From Chrysomallon squamiferum (taxonomy: Eukaryota > Mollusca > Gastropoda > Neomphalida > Peltospiridae), in NCBI GenBank assembly GCA_012295275.1, contig CM022674.1, positions 13,577,364 to 13,637,363 on the forward strand: a stretch of DNA of 60,000 bases, in the 5' to 3' direction. The notes under the pieces are model-generated. The model searched no databases. It was not told where the DNA came from and saw only the letters and a program-made list of their open reading frames with translations. A program made the position numbers and the translations under genes. Numbering within the stretch: position 1 is the stretch's first letter; every line of letters starts with the position of its first letter. This document shows, piece by piece, positions 35,596-48,415 of this stretch.

Positions 35596-35796
35596 ACCAT
35601 ATAAAAGCATGAGAATAAAAAAACACCAACAAACAAAAAAATAACAAGCACACTTCACACTTTAAAAAACGATCACGTATCGGATCAGGAAGAATGTGAA
35701 AGGAACACACGAATAAGTAATTATAAAATTAAAGATTAGCGTTATCAGAACAAACCAGCCACACAGAGAAAAGACGATGAACCGTGCGAAAACAAG

Positions 35797-35907
35797 CTAA
35801 CATCTAAAACACATCAACAACTGTTTGAAGTTACTAATTTCTAAAACACATCACTAATTGTTTGATGTTAGCAGCTTCTGAAAAAACACAGCTATCTGTT
35901 TAAAACA
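35797..35907 (+). repeat. 37-bp tandem repeat, three diverged copies
   Basis: Units start at 35797, 35834 and 35871. Copies one and two share CTAAAACACATCA and TGTTTGA, while the third is more diverged (CTGAAAAAACACAG, CTGTTTAAA). No ORF. Confidence 0.85.
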
Positions 35908-35956
35908 ACGAGAACTCATTACGATCGCGTTATCGGTCGTAATTCCTCTGTGAATT

Positions 35957-36069
<113 letters not shown>

Positions 36070-36354
36070 TTGTCTATCTTTCTCTCTATCTCTGTCTCTT
36101 CTCTAACACACATTAAAGACTTTAACACACTAACCCATGTCAATCACAAACCAATTGCGTATCATTAACGTCAGTCGAGGCAAAGAATGTCGTTGATGCT
36201 GTCCTTATCGGTGTAGTCAATATTGTTATCCTTGTTGTTGACGTCGTAGTTGAACCAGATATAATAATAACAATGATCACAAGTTTGTGAAATAATAATT
36301 TTGCTTGCTGTTGTCATTACTTACTACCACAGCAAGAAATCTTTTTTGTGTACT

Positions 36355-36570
<216 letters not shown>

Positions 36571-36905
36571 ACACGCTTTTATTCCTACAGTTAATCCATG
36601 CTTCCATACGTCATCTGTTCTCTCGGTCAGTCAAGTGAAAGAATAAATGGAAAAAATCGAATCAAATTTTTTCAACTACAAGCGAAATCACGCGAATTTG
36701 TTACATTTGAATGAAAGCGGTCTTAACAAAGGTTAAAATAATGACAAAGATATTTTTAGGTTTTGATCGATTTCTGCTAATCTGTGAATCAATAAATCAA
36801 CAGTATTACGTAATTTAAATTTTATTTCAGGGAATGTAAGGGTATAAAAGACCGTGGGGGTAAAATTTTATAAATACAGGAAAATGAGAGCGCGAGAGTT
36901 TTAGA
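36571..36905. other. Unique sequence
   Basis: No gene or repeat is recognised. Confidence 0.4.
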
Positions 36906-36908
36906 TAT

Positions 36909-36980
<72 letters not shown>

Positions 36981-37110
36981 AACAAACAGAGATACATACA
37001 TAGATACATAGAGAGAGAGACATACAGACATACATACAGACAGAACATACATACATACATAACATACAAGCAAACAAACATAAATACATACATACACACA
37101 CACATGCATG
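36906..37110 (+). repeat. (GA)n then degenerate CATA/GACA tract
   Basis: GATA units, about 29 GA units at 36920-36978, then ACATACATAC and GACA words up to a SINE. Confidence 0.94.
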
Positions 37111-37275
37111 CGGGTGAATGGGTGTCGAACAGTAACAGCGTTCGAGTCTCGTCAGCGGCATCTGACAGGTTTGTGATGTCGTGATTGGACTTTGTCCTCC
37201 TGTTCCAGTGCGTTCCCGAATATTGTCTGTGTGCAGAGTCTATTCAGACGTATATAAGGCAGTGATTGTTGAAAA
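37111..37275 (+). mobile_element. tRNA-derived SINE, 5'-truncated copy A
   Basis: Homologous to the element at 42830-43030. They share GTTCGAGTCTCGTCAGCGGC (B box plus flank, from 37140) and then CATCTGAC, GGTTTGTGA, GTCGTGATTG, ACTTTGTC, TTGTCT, TGTGCAGAGTCTA and TCAGACGTA. The A-box half is missing or altered and about 11 extra bases precede the B box. The tail runs into (TACA)n and (TA)n. Confidence 0.85.
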
Positions 37276-37286
37276 TCCTAATGTAC

Positions 37287-37317
<31 letters not shown>

Positions 37318-37454
37318 CGTTATACACATACAAACCCCCTGTATCTACAAGCAGGTCTCCACCCTGAGGAAACACCCTCATAAAAACTATCATTAAAACG
37401 TGCATGTATATTAATCCACCTACATAATTACAAACAAACACATTTTTTTTTTAT

Positions 37455-37485
<31 letters not shown>

Positions 37486-37920
37486 GTACTATCTATTTAC
37501 ACTAGCATTGTCTTAAGCGTATTTTAATTGTCATGGCAACATTAATAAGAAGAAGTCACGTGATACGACTGTCTGAAAGCTTTTGTCTGAATAGGAAACG
37601 AAGGAAACTTGTTTTGGAAACAGGTGCACTAGGACGAATCCATTCGGTTTTGAGGGTGGGTGGGTGATTGCCATGTAAGTGAAAGTGAAAAAGAACAGAC
37701 AGACAAAACAACAATTCCGACAATGATATATAAACAGTGACAACAACAACAAATACAACAACAACAACAACAAAATCAGCAACAGCTGTATGCATATTTA
37801 AATATTTATATTCATGTTTCAGTCAGTTAAGAAACTCTTAGGCTAGACAACACATAACTGAAGTCAAAACCAAACAAGATTTTATGATATGACTGATTTG
37901 TTGTGTGAAACTTACATCAG
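37276..37920. other. Spacer with (TA)n and poly(T)
   Basis: CATA and (TA)n at 37282-37318, poly(T) at about 37443-37484, CAA units near 37738-37773. No gene. Confidence 0.5.
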
Positions 37921-38103
37921 ATTTATCCATCCATTCGTCTATTCATCTGTCCATCCATCCATTCATCCAGTCATTCATCCATTCATTCATCCATTCATCC
38001 ATCCGACTATCTATATATGTAACGGTCTTTTTGTCCATCTGTTTATCTATCGGTCTAGCTATATCTATCTATTCCTCTTTATGTCTTTCTATCTATCTGT
38101 CTC

Positions 38104-38150
<47 letters not shown>

Positions 38151-38231
38151 GTTCGTCTGTGTATCTTTCTATCTGTCTGTATGTATGTATGTCTGTCTAT
38201 CTATCTATCTGTCTGTCTATCTGTGTATCTA

Positions 38232-38262
<31 letters not shown>

Positions 38263-38400
38263 ATCTACTTATTTATCTCTCCCTCTGTCTACTAAACAGA
38301 TTTGTCATATGTTTATGTTACTGTGTGTGTGTGTATGTGTGTCTGTGTATGTGTATATGTTTATGTTTATGTTTATGTTTATGTGTTTGTGCTCGTGTTA
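37921..38400 (+). repeat. (ATCC)n, (CTAT)n, (CTGT)n, (TGTT)n series
   Basis: Degenerate TCCA/TTCA units, (CTAT)n at about 38104-38150, then CTGT, CTCT, GTGT and TTTATG units. Plus-strand frames of up to 170 codons are Ser/Ile/Tyr repeats. Confidence 0.93.
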
Positions 38401-40200
<1,800 letters not shown>

Positions 40201-40204
40201 AAAC

Positions 40205-40325
40205 TTTTATCTGTCTGTCTATCTATTTGTCTGTCTGTCTATCTATCTGTCTGTCTATCTATTTATCTCTCTATCTATATGTCTGTCTGTCTCTCTATCT
40301 GTCTTTCTCTCTAACTGTTTATCCT
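40205..40325 (+). repeat. Degenerate (CTGT)n / (CTAT)n
   Basis: About 28 tetranucleotide units with frequent substitutions. Confidence 0.9.
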
Positions 40326-40766
40326 TCACTGAGTTTTAATTTAAAGTTTGCTTTGTTAGTCCGCTTTTAGTTAAAGTTTCTTTTGTTTATTAATTTTATT
40401 TTTATTATTTCAATTTTTTTTTTTTAACATAATTATTGTTATCTTTTATTTGTTTTGTCGTCGGGGTCAAATTTTGTGGGTTTTTTGTTTGTGCGTGTCT
40501 GTGTATGCGTGTGTTGTTGTTTTTGTATATTAGTTACAATGGGTACCAATGATTTAGTATTTCGAAGGAAGACCAGCTTATATCAACTTTCTCAAGACTG
40601 TAAAACTCTTACCATAGCCTTTGATAACAGTAAAAGAAAAATGGTTTAATCGAGAAGAAAGATCGACTATCCTAAAAGAATACGATTACGCAGAAATCAT
40701 TTTATATAACAGTGTAATTATGATTACCTGCAAGAAGCGCGGACCTGCGAGTAAGCACTATTAAAA

Positions 40767-40770
<4 letters not shown>
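40326..40770. other. AT-rich spacer with a weak exon-like frame
   Basis: From 40528 a T-rich stretch ends in TATATTAG, followed by about 40 codons of ordinary composition to a stop at 40649. It could be a terminal exon, but nothing supports it further. Confidence 0.2.
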
Positions 40771-40802
<32 letters not shown>

Positions 40803-40860
40803 TATTATTATTATTATTGTTGTTGTTGTTGTTGTTGTTGTTGCTATTGTTGTTGTTTAA
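40768..40860 (+). repeat. (ATC)n, (ATT)n, (GTT)n
   Basis: Three consecutive trinucleotide runs. Confidence 0.95.
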
Positions 40861-41395
40861 TACCTAAACACTACGACCTCCACAACTAAAGCTAATTCAC
40901 CCTTCTGTTTTTTTTTTCTGAATTCCTCGAGCCGCTCCTCACTGACCCAGATTCTTCTCCGAAATTAGCGTCTTGGGAAGTACGAGAAAGGAGTGTGTTA
41001 GAAGTTACTTAGACTATATGTCTGTTCGCTTATTTCCGCCAGTCTTTTCCGTCAATTTCCGGAGGCGTCCGGATGCTCGCCTGCTGTCGGTCGTTTTAGC
41101 GAAGCACTCAAAGACACAGGAACGCCTTTGTTTTACACTATCGATTCTAACGACATAAACTTCAATTTCTCCTTATGAGTTATCTTCGTTCAGTAACCGC
41201 AGTATTTTCTTCTGTTTCTGTTTGATTACAGAATGTTCTCGATTATTGTTTTCTGGTTTATTATTAACTACAACAAAAGAGGTTAGAGATCAAATATGTT
41301 ACAAAAAACGCTAACATGGAGAAAAGTGGTGAAGTTGGGAATTTATCTAACTCAGCGATAGGACTTGTGTTCAGTGTAAGACAGCTATTGTCTTT
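40861..41395. other. Unique sequence
   Basis: CpG-richer between 40925 and 41160. No recognisable gene. Confidence 0.4.
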
Positions 41396-41399
41396 ATCA

Positions 41400-41690
41400 G
41401 AGAAATAGATAGGTAGACATACAGATAGATAGAGAGACACACATTCCAAGATACATACATACATACATAGATCAAAAATAGACAGACAGATAGATAGACA
41501 GATATACAGCGATAGGTAGGTACAAATAGATAGAGAGAGATAAAAAAAGATAGATAGACAGATATACAGAGATAGATATAGAGAGATAAAGCTAGAGAGA
41601 CAGACATACATACAGACAGACATAGAGGTAGAGACATAGATAAATAGAAATATAGACAGACAGAAAGACAGACAGATTGATAGATAATAT
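41400..41690 (+). repeat. Degenerate (GATA)n / (GACA)n array
   Basis: About 290 bp of imperfect GATA, GACA and CATA units. Minus-strand Ser/Tyr/Leu frames are artefacts. Confidence 0.9.
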
Positions 41691-42095
41691 AAATGTAGAC
41701 ATAAAAAAAGATATGGACAGAGAATTGTACAAAAAAATCTACACTACATGAAACTGTGTTGTGTAACAGCACTTGACATTTATAGTCGTCAGCAAAAAAA
41801 TAAAAATAAAAATAAAATAAAAAGTAGAACAAATAAAATAATAAAAAAATTCACGCGCTTGGAAGAAAGAAAAAGAAAAAGTGAACAATGTCAGTTATTA
41901 GACGTACATAATTTTACGTAATTATAACGTGTTTTTACTTTACATTTCTCTCTTTCTTTATACATTCCTATTTTTACGTCTATCCGTACATATTTATCTT
42001 CATCAATCCATCTACACATCTTTCAATCTATTCACCTATGTGTATACAAACATGTTTCTGTATGTATATTGTCCCTGCATACGAAGGCACTGAAG
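41691..42095. other. AT-rich unique spacer
   Basis: A-rich near 41790-41880. No gene. Confidence 0.4.
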
Positions 42096-42099
42096 ACCT

Positions 42100-42208
42100 C
42101 AGCTGTTGATCCGATAGCCGGGTAGGGATAATAATTATTTACCTAACGTTATTATCGCTTTCTGCACCGGACCGATGGTCTTGCTATCCGGCTCCACTGC
42201 AACAGCTG
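42100..42208. other. Inverted repeat, two-part stem
   Basis: CAGCTGTTG at 42100-42108 pairs with CAACAGCTG at 42200-42208. Just inside, CCGATAGC at 42111-42118 pairs with GCTATCCGG at 42183-42191 with one bulge. The inner spacer is about 64 bp. Each outer arm is also a CAGCTG E-box. It could be a small MITE remnant or a structured RNA; no target duplication was seen. Confidence 0.6.
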
Positions 42209-42720
42209 TGAGCCGATGTTTCTAATTGCAGAACCAAATTAAATAACTCGCTCACGAGACGTGCATGTTCAGTGTATCTGAGGTCAAACTGCAGAGGTCG
42301 AAGGTCACTGATCTGTCGTCTGCTGGCTTTCCGTATCGAGTGGGAGTTGTTTGGGTACAGCTGCGTTTGGCGAGTTTAGGAAGGAAGGAAATGTTTGTGT
42401 TCAATGATAAACTCGACTCAGTTAGTTTGCATGAAACATCGCAGTTAATGACCCATTGGTTAACGAATGACGTAACCCCGTTCAGTGGGCTACTCTTTCT
42501 AATTAGCCAGCAAGTGACCTTTTAAAAAGCACCACCCCACACACAGAACAGTATATACCACGGTCAGTGGACTGAAATGGATTGAAATTAAGGCGTGTAC
42601 GTATATGTATATATGAGAATATACATGTGTTTCGATTTTCTATGATTATGAGAAAGTTTTTGTACGTGAGAAGATTAACATTTGTAATACGGTATTACAA
42701 TAAAATGCTAAAATTGAGTA
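42209..42720. other. Unique GC-moderate sequence
   Basis: Holds an 86-codon plus frame at 42265-42525 of ordinary composition but no known domain, and a nuclear-receptor-like cluster near its start. Confidence 0.3.
42281..42307 (+). promoter_or_regulatory. Nuclear-receptor half-site cluster with DR1
   Basis: AGGTCA at 42281-42286, AGGTCG at 42295-42300 and AGGTCA at 42302-42307. The last two are a direct repeat spaced by one base, the layout bound by RXR, HNF4 or COUP-type receptors (known biology). Use of the site is unproven. Confidence 0.35.
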
Positions 42721-42721
42721 A

Positions 42722-42829
42722 TTAGTTGTAGTAGTAGTAGTACATACATATACATATATCGATATATATACATATATATATTCACAAACACATACATATA
42801 CATACGTTCACATACATACATAATACAAA
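42722..42829 (+). repeat. TAG and CATA/(TA) simple repeats
   Basis: A short (GTA)n run, then CATATACATA-type DNA leading directly to a SINE. Confidence 0.85.
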
Positions 42830-43030
42830 GTTGTCTTGATGGCCGAATGGTAACATAGTCCGCCTTCGGAGTGAGGGCGAATGGGTGTCATACGTTCGAG
42901 TCTCGTCAGCGGCATCTGACGGGTTTGTGAGGTCGTGATTGAACTTTGTCATCCTGCGTCACTGCCGAATGTTGTCTATGTGCAGAGTCTAATCAGACGT
43001 ACACAAGACAGAAAATATTCAAATTATAAA
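42830..43030 (+). mobile_element. tRNA-derived SINE, copy B
   Basis: A box TGGCCGAATGG at 42840-42850 and B box GTTCGAGTC at 42894-42902 are 54 bp apart. The head resembles class II (Ser/Leu-type) tRNA by its TGGCCGAATGGT start. A non-tRNA body of about 110 bp is shared with the copy at 37111-37275. The 3' end runs into A-rich and then (CA)n sequence. It has no ORF, so it would depend on LINE machinery (family knowledge). Confidence 0.88.
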
Positions 43031-43560
43031 ATATACAAAACACACACACGCACACGCACACACATTCACACACACACACAAATTATTAACACAGCGAAGC
43101 AAGTTGTTGTTTTGACCTACATACATATTAATCAGCCTCTCATTGGCCAGAACAAAGCAAAAATGTATGTCAGAATGATGATGGACGTCGTCGTCGTCGA
43201 GGTTGTTGTCGTTGAAGACGATTAAAATTAAAAGCCGTGAAGTTCTATTATGATCAACTTGCTCTTGTTTTTCAATCGCTTTCCACGGGCAATGCATTAC
43301 ACTTAAAGTGACGTGGACTGCGTTAATCAGAAATCAATTTTCTCACGAGCACCGGCGTCGTCGTCTTATCTGTGGGAACAGGTTAGCTGCGAGGAGAGCG
43401 ACAAAAAAGAGAAAGTCACCGCCTAAAGAAACGTGTGCAGGAGAAAAATAAATTTCTTAATGTCATCGCTCTGTGAAGTAGCGCAGTTCTGCAAAATGTG
43501 TTGTTAATCTGAACTGGTGGATAAACTTTGTTGTGGGTCAGAGAGTGCTGTCTTGCCGAA
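43031..43560. other. (CA)n then unique sequence
   Basis: (CA)n with interruptions at 43038-43080, (GTC)n near 43187-43200, then CpG-moderate unique DNA. No gene. Confidence 0.45.
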
Positions 43561-43564
43561 AAGT

Positions 43565-43578
43565 ATTTTTTATTTATT

Positions 43579-43628
<50 letters not shown>

Positions 43629-43689
43629 CGTCATTATTAATTAACTGATAATAATAACAATAACAATAATAATAATAACTTATCATCAG

Positions 43690-43722
<33 letters not shown>

Positions 43723-43805
43723 CATTTCATTATCATTATAATAATAATAATTATTATTATCATCATCATCATCATCATCATCATCATTATTATTATTATT
43801 ATAAT
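43565..43805 (+). repeat. (TTTA)n, (ATT)n, (ATC)n block
   Basis: (ATT)n at about 43588-43628 and 43690-43722, and (ATC)n near 43758-43786. Opposed AAT and ATT runs give hairpin potential. Confidence 0.95.
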
Positions 43806-45110
43806 TTAAAAGGAAACATTCAAAATTTAATATAACAATTGTATAAGACACAGTTGTGTTTTTTTTTTTAGCAGACCCATCTTTATTTTCTTTATAATAA
43901 TAATAATTAAAAAAAAAAATTAATTTAAAAAACTGTTTTATTTTCTCCATAAACAAAGATAGCGTTCTGTTTTTGAAAGTAAAAACAGTGTTTAAAAAAA
44001 AAAAAAGAATAAATTTTATTACTGTCGGACATTTTGTATTACGTATAATTATGACGTCAAAATTATTTCATGTATTTCAGAAACAATTTATTTTACCAAG
44101 TATTATTACCATTGTTAAATCTGAATGACGTTTGATTGTGACGTACAGAATTGTGGAAACAGCTTTTAATAAAATATACGTTGTTATTTTACGTTTTATA
44201 TGACGTGTGATTGCGAAATAATAAAATTATAATGGTTTGAAAATATATCATTAAAATTTGGTCACTTTATGTGATATATGATCAAGAGAAAACGTATGGT
44301 AGAAAGAGGCAAAACTGCCAATTTTGTGAATGAATTGGTTGCAGAGGAGAATGGAAGAGTGGTATGCTTGTGAATAGGTTAGTGAGAGATAATAGAAAAC
44401 GGTTAGTGATTTTGTCTTCGAATTAGCAAATTCGATCGCAAAACATGACAGCGCAACCAAATTACTTTACCTTTAAAGATTCAAGTAAAAGAAGGCGATT
44501 TTCTTGTTTGTGCTTATGTCTATGTGTTTGTGTGTGTGTGTGTCTGTGTGTATATGTGTGTGTCTGCCTGTATGTGTGTGTGTGTGTGTGTATGTGTGTC
44601 CTGCGTGCTTGTGTGTGTGTGTCTGTTGTTGTTTTTTTGTTTATAGTTTATACAGGTTTTTCACTTTACTGTTTCATGCATCTTGAAAGAACCCTCCAAA
44701 TTTTATTTTATTCCTTTTCAGATCCGCTGTTGTTTTTTCTTAAGTATCTCCATCATGAAATATTTGTCATTTCGAGTTCTCGTGTTTCACACTCAAACTT
44801 GCTTGAAAGCTGTATCTGGCTTCAGAAGGAAAAAAAAAAAAAAAACATATCGAGTTTCTTGTTTATGGTTGGCTTTTTGCCCATCTCTACCCAGCAATAC
44901 GTCACTGAAGAATTTAACAAAATTTAATACGCTTTATTAACATCGTACAATTTATATGATACACATTTATGACGTATGATTAGTTGTATCAAAATAAGAA
45001 TAGATTAAAATTACTTGGCCTATGATTACTGTTAGTTATTCTGGTTGTTTTTCCTTTTAAATAATTTTATTCACGAAGCTCAAAACAGTAGTAACGACTT
45101 TAGTTGATGT
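43806..45110. other. AT-rich unique zone with dispersed TGACGT words; (TG)n inside
   Basis: TGACGT occurs at 44052, 44126, 44139, 44201 and 44970. Three of these are part of ATGACGTNTGATT. A degenerate (TG)n lies at about 44523-44630. Frames on both strands show no known domain. Confidence 0.5.
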
Positions 45111-45126
45111 TTCAGTTTTCATTATT

Positions 45127-45144
45127 AGCATTATTATTATTATT

Positions 45145-45186
<42 letters not shown>

Positions 45187-45295
45187 ACTGTTGTTGTTAT
45201 TGTTGTTTTTGTTGTCATTATTATTATTGGTTTTTCTTGTCGTTATTGTTGTTGTTGTTTTTATTGGGTTTTTTTGTTGTTATTATTATTAAATA
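45127..45295 (+). repeat. (ATT)n, (GTT)n trinucleotide block
   Basis: About 14 clean GTT units at 45146-45186, with degenerate GTT/ATT on both sides. Confidence 0.95.
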
Positions 45296-45724
45296 AATTA
45301 TGAAATGATACTGTCATATTGTAGTATAATAACAAAATACACTGTTGCCCTACAAAGTTGACACACAAGTTTAAAAATACTCTAAAATAAGTGCACGTAC
45401 ATACACGACTATTCTGATTGCTCAATAAATTATATATTTAGCAAATTTGCGATGTAAAACGGGGCTTTAGGAAAGTCCCAGACGGTGAAAATATTAATAC
45501 AGAAGACGACATAGACTAAATCTCAAAATTACACAAAATAGCACGTTACTCTGAAGATCAATCAGACAGTCTCTCTCTCAACTACTTGATGTATCATCAT
45601 TCGTACCGATTAGTTACGTGTTCATTGTACATGACGTATAATGACGACAAATAACTTAATATGACGTAATAGAGATATATAGGGAAGTAGATCGGATTGA
45701 TAATCGGACGACGCACGTGAATAC

Positions 45725-47445
45725 ACGTGGTATATGTTATGGTATTGTGTGACGTGGCATGGTATTGTGTGACGTGGCATGGTATCGTGTGACGTGGTAT
45801 GGTATCGTGTGACGTGGTATAGTATCGTGTGACGTGGTATGGTATCGTATGACGTGGTATGGTACTGTGTGACGTGGTATGGTATTGTGTGACGTGGTAT
45901 GGTATCGTGTGACGTGGTATGGTATTGTGTGACGTGGTATGGTATTGTGTGACGTGGTATGGTATCGTGTGACGTGGTATGGTATTGTGTGACGTGGTAT
46001 GGTATTGTGTGACGTGGTATGGTATTGTGTGACGTGGTATGGTATTGTGTGACGTGGTATGGTATTGTGTGACGTGGTATGGTGACGTGGTATGGTATTG
46101 TATGGTATGGTATTGTGTGACGTGGTATGGTATTGTGTGACGTGGTATGGTATGGTATTGGTATGTGTGACGTGGTATGGTATGTATGACGTGGTATGGT
46201 ATTGTGTGACGTGGTATGGTATTGTATGACGTGGTATGGTATTGTATGACGTGGTATGGTATTGTATGACGTGGTATGGTATTGTGTGACGTGGTATGGT
46301 ATTGTGTATGACGTGGTATGGTATTGTATGACGTGGTATGGTATTGTGTGACGTGGTATGGTATTGTATGACGTGGTATGGTATTGTGTGACGTGGTATG
46401 GTATTGTATGACGTGGTATGGTATTGTGTGACGTGGTATGGTATTGTGTGACGTGGTATGGTATTGTGTGACGTGGTATGGTATTGTGTGACGTGGTATG
46501 GTATTGTGTGACGTGGTATGGTATTGTGTGACGTGGTATGGTATGTGACGACGTGGTATGGTATGGTATGACGTGGTGGTATGGTATTGTGTGACGTGGT
46601 ATGGTATTGTGTGACGTGGTATGGTATGTGACGTGGTATATATTGACGTGGTATGGTATGTGACGTGGTATGGTATTGTGTGACGTGGTATGGTATTGTG
46701 TGACGTGGTATGGTATTGTATGACGTGGTATGGTATTGTGTGACGTGGTATGGTATTGTGTGACGTGGTATGGTATTGTGTGACGTGGTATGGTATTGTA
46801 TGACGTGGTATGGTATGTGTGACGTGTGACGTATGACGTGGTATGGTATTGTGTGACGTGGTATGGTATTGTGTGACGTGGTATGGTATTGTGTGACGTG
46901 GTATGGTATTGTGTGACGTGGTATGGTATTCTATGACGTGGTATGGTATTGTGTGACGTGGTATGGTATTGTATGACGTGGTATGGTATTGTGTGACGTG
47001 GTATGGTATTGTGTGACGTGGTATGGTATTGTGTGACGTGGTATGGTATTGTGTGACGTGGTATGGTATTGTATGACGTGGTATGGTATTGTGTGACGTG
47101 GTATAGTATTGTGTGACGTGGTATGGTATTGTGTGACGTGGTATGGTATTGTATGACGTGGTATGGTATTGTGTGACGTGGTATGGTATTGTGTGACGTA
47201 TGGTATGGTATTGTGTAATGGTATTGTGACGTGGTATGGTATTGTGTGACGTGGTATGGTATTGTGTGTGACGTGGTATGGTATTGTGTGACGTGGTATG
47301 GTATTGTGTGACGTGGTATGGATTGTATGACGTATGGTATATGGTAGATGGTATTGTGTGACGTGGTATAGTATTGTGTGACGTAGTATGGTATTGTGAG
47401 TATGGCACGGAATGTTGACCATGGTATGGTAGAGTATAGTATTGG
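45725..47445 (+). repeat. 20-bp satellite with TGACGTGG, about 80 copies
   Basis: The unit TGTGACGTGGTATGGTATTG is repeated head to tail over about 1.7 kb. The common variants are TATGACG for TGTGACG and TATCG for TATTG; the latter clusters at the 5' end. Register-shifting indels cluster near 46081-46180, 46545-46670, 46815-46835 and 47195-47345. Since 20 is not a multiple of three and the minus strand of the unit has no stop in any frame, it gives an artefactual 603-codon frame at 45597-47408. TGACGTGG matches the UPRE word bound by XBP1/ATF6-type bZIP factors. Confidence 0.97.
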
Positions 47446-47459
47446 ACGTAGTATGGTAG

Positions 47460-47462
<3 letters not shown>

Positions 47463-47534
<72 letters not shown>
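47463..47534 (+). repeat. (GA)n array, about 72 bp
   Basis: Thirty-six GA units directly after the 20-bp satellite. Confidence 0.97.
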
Positions 47535-47536
<2 letters not shown>

Positions 47537-47561
47537 TCTAGAGAGAGATTTATGGAGAGAG

Positions 47562-47562
<1 letters not shown>

Positions 47563-47607
<45 letters not shown>

Positions 47608-47735
47608 TATTTATTTATTTACTTATTATTATTATTATTATATTTATTTATTTATTTTATTTCATTTTATTTTATTTTATTTTATTTTATTTTATTTTAT
47701 TTTATTTTATTTTATTTTATTTTTTTAATTAATAT
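47563..47735 (+). repeat. (TTA)n then (TTTTA)n
   Basis: (ATT)n at 47565-47605, ATTT units, and about 12 TTTTA units at 47658-47722. Confidence 0.95.
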
Positions 47736-48285
47736 TCATTCATTATTATTATTCTAATTTTTATTTTTTTATAATTATTTTTTTTTTATTTATTTGGAAG
47801 TCACTTCATGATTTCAGCATCCCATTTAAATACAAAAGATTCAAAATTCAGTAACGACTTTTAACAAAACAAAATCAGGAAACACAATTTTGTGGGGGCA
47901 AAAATATCATCATCAACATCATCATCATCGCCGTCATTAGCAACAAGAGAGAATAGCATTCTCCTCTTTAACTTCTCCTCACGTCGACTGAACAGAGCCC
48001 ACATAAGAAACAGGAAACAGGCCATTAAGTTCATGTTATCAGAAAAAACAAAACGTGAAAGAAAAAGAAATGATTTTTTTTTGCAATTTAAATGTTTCCA
48101 ACGTTTGTTGCATGGGTTACATTTGCACCAAAAATTTAAAAAAATTTTAAAAAAAATATACAGGGTTGTGGAGGGAAGAATAATTATGGCGTTTACGTTT
48201 GTAGTTGAAATTTACGCAACATTTGTTTTGTGAATCGCTTGTGTCTGTGTGTGATACGATATGACACGAGGAGGACAAATTAACA
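47736..48285. other. Unique sequence
   Basis: A 113-codon plus frame (47892-48233) that begins with GTG and is Ser-rich then Lys/Arg-rich. It has no known domain and is not supported as a gene. Confidence 0.35.
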
Positions 48286-48289
48286 ATGT

Positions 48290-48415
48290 CAAGGCCGTAA
48301 CTAGGCTCTTTTTGAAATGAGTCAAAAACGCTTACTCGCGGGGCAAAAAACAATTTGGGTGAGAGTTGTGGTGGCCGTCTAAGGCCCCCAGAAGCTCCGA
48401 TTTGAAATAATAGAG
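48290..48415 (+). mobile_element. Possible transposon relic starting GGCCGTAACTAGG
   Basis: Starts with GGCCGTAACTAGG and ends in a GC-rich GGTGGCCGTCTAAGGCCCCC segment. I recall GGCCGTAGC(C/T)AGG-type ends from MITE-like repeats in marine invertebrates, but I cannot show a terminal inverted repeat or target duplication here. Confidence 0.25.

Noticed and set aside
40528-40649. Terminal exon after a TATATTAG acceptor
   Set aside because: Only about 40 codons, no upstream partner exon and no recognisable motif.
42830-42907. Functional tRNA gene
   Set aside because: A and B boxes are present, but no acceptor stem closes and the sequence continues into a SINE body shared with another copy.
45597-47408. 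603-codon protein-coding gene
   Set aside because: The frame exists because the 20-bp unit lacks stops on the minus strand in every register; indels leave it open. No start context or domain.
47892-48233. 113-codon basic protein
   Set aside because: Starts with GTG, has Ser-codon simple repeats then A-rich Lys codons, and shows no domain.
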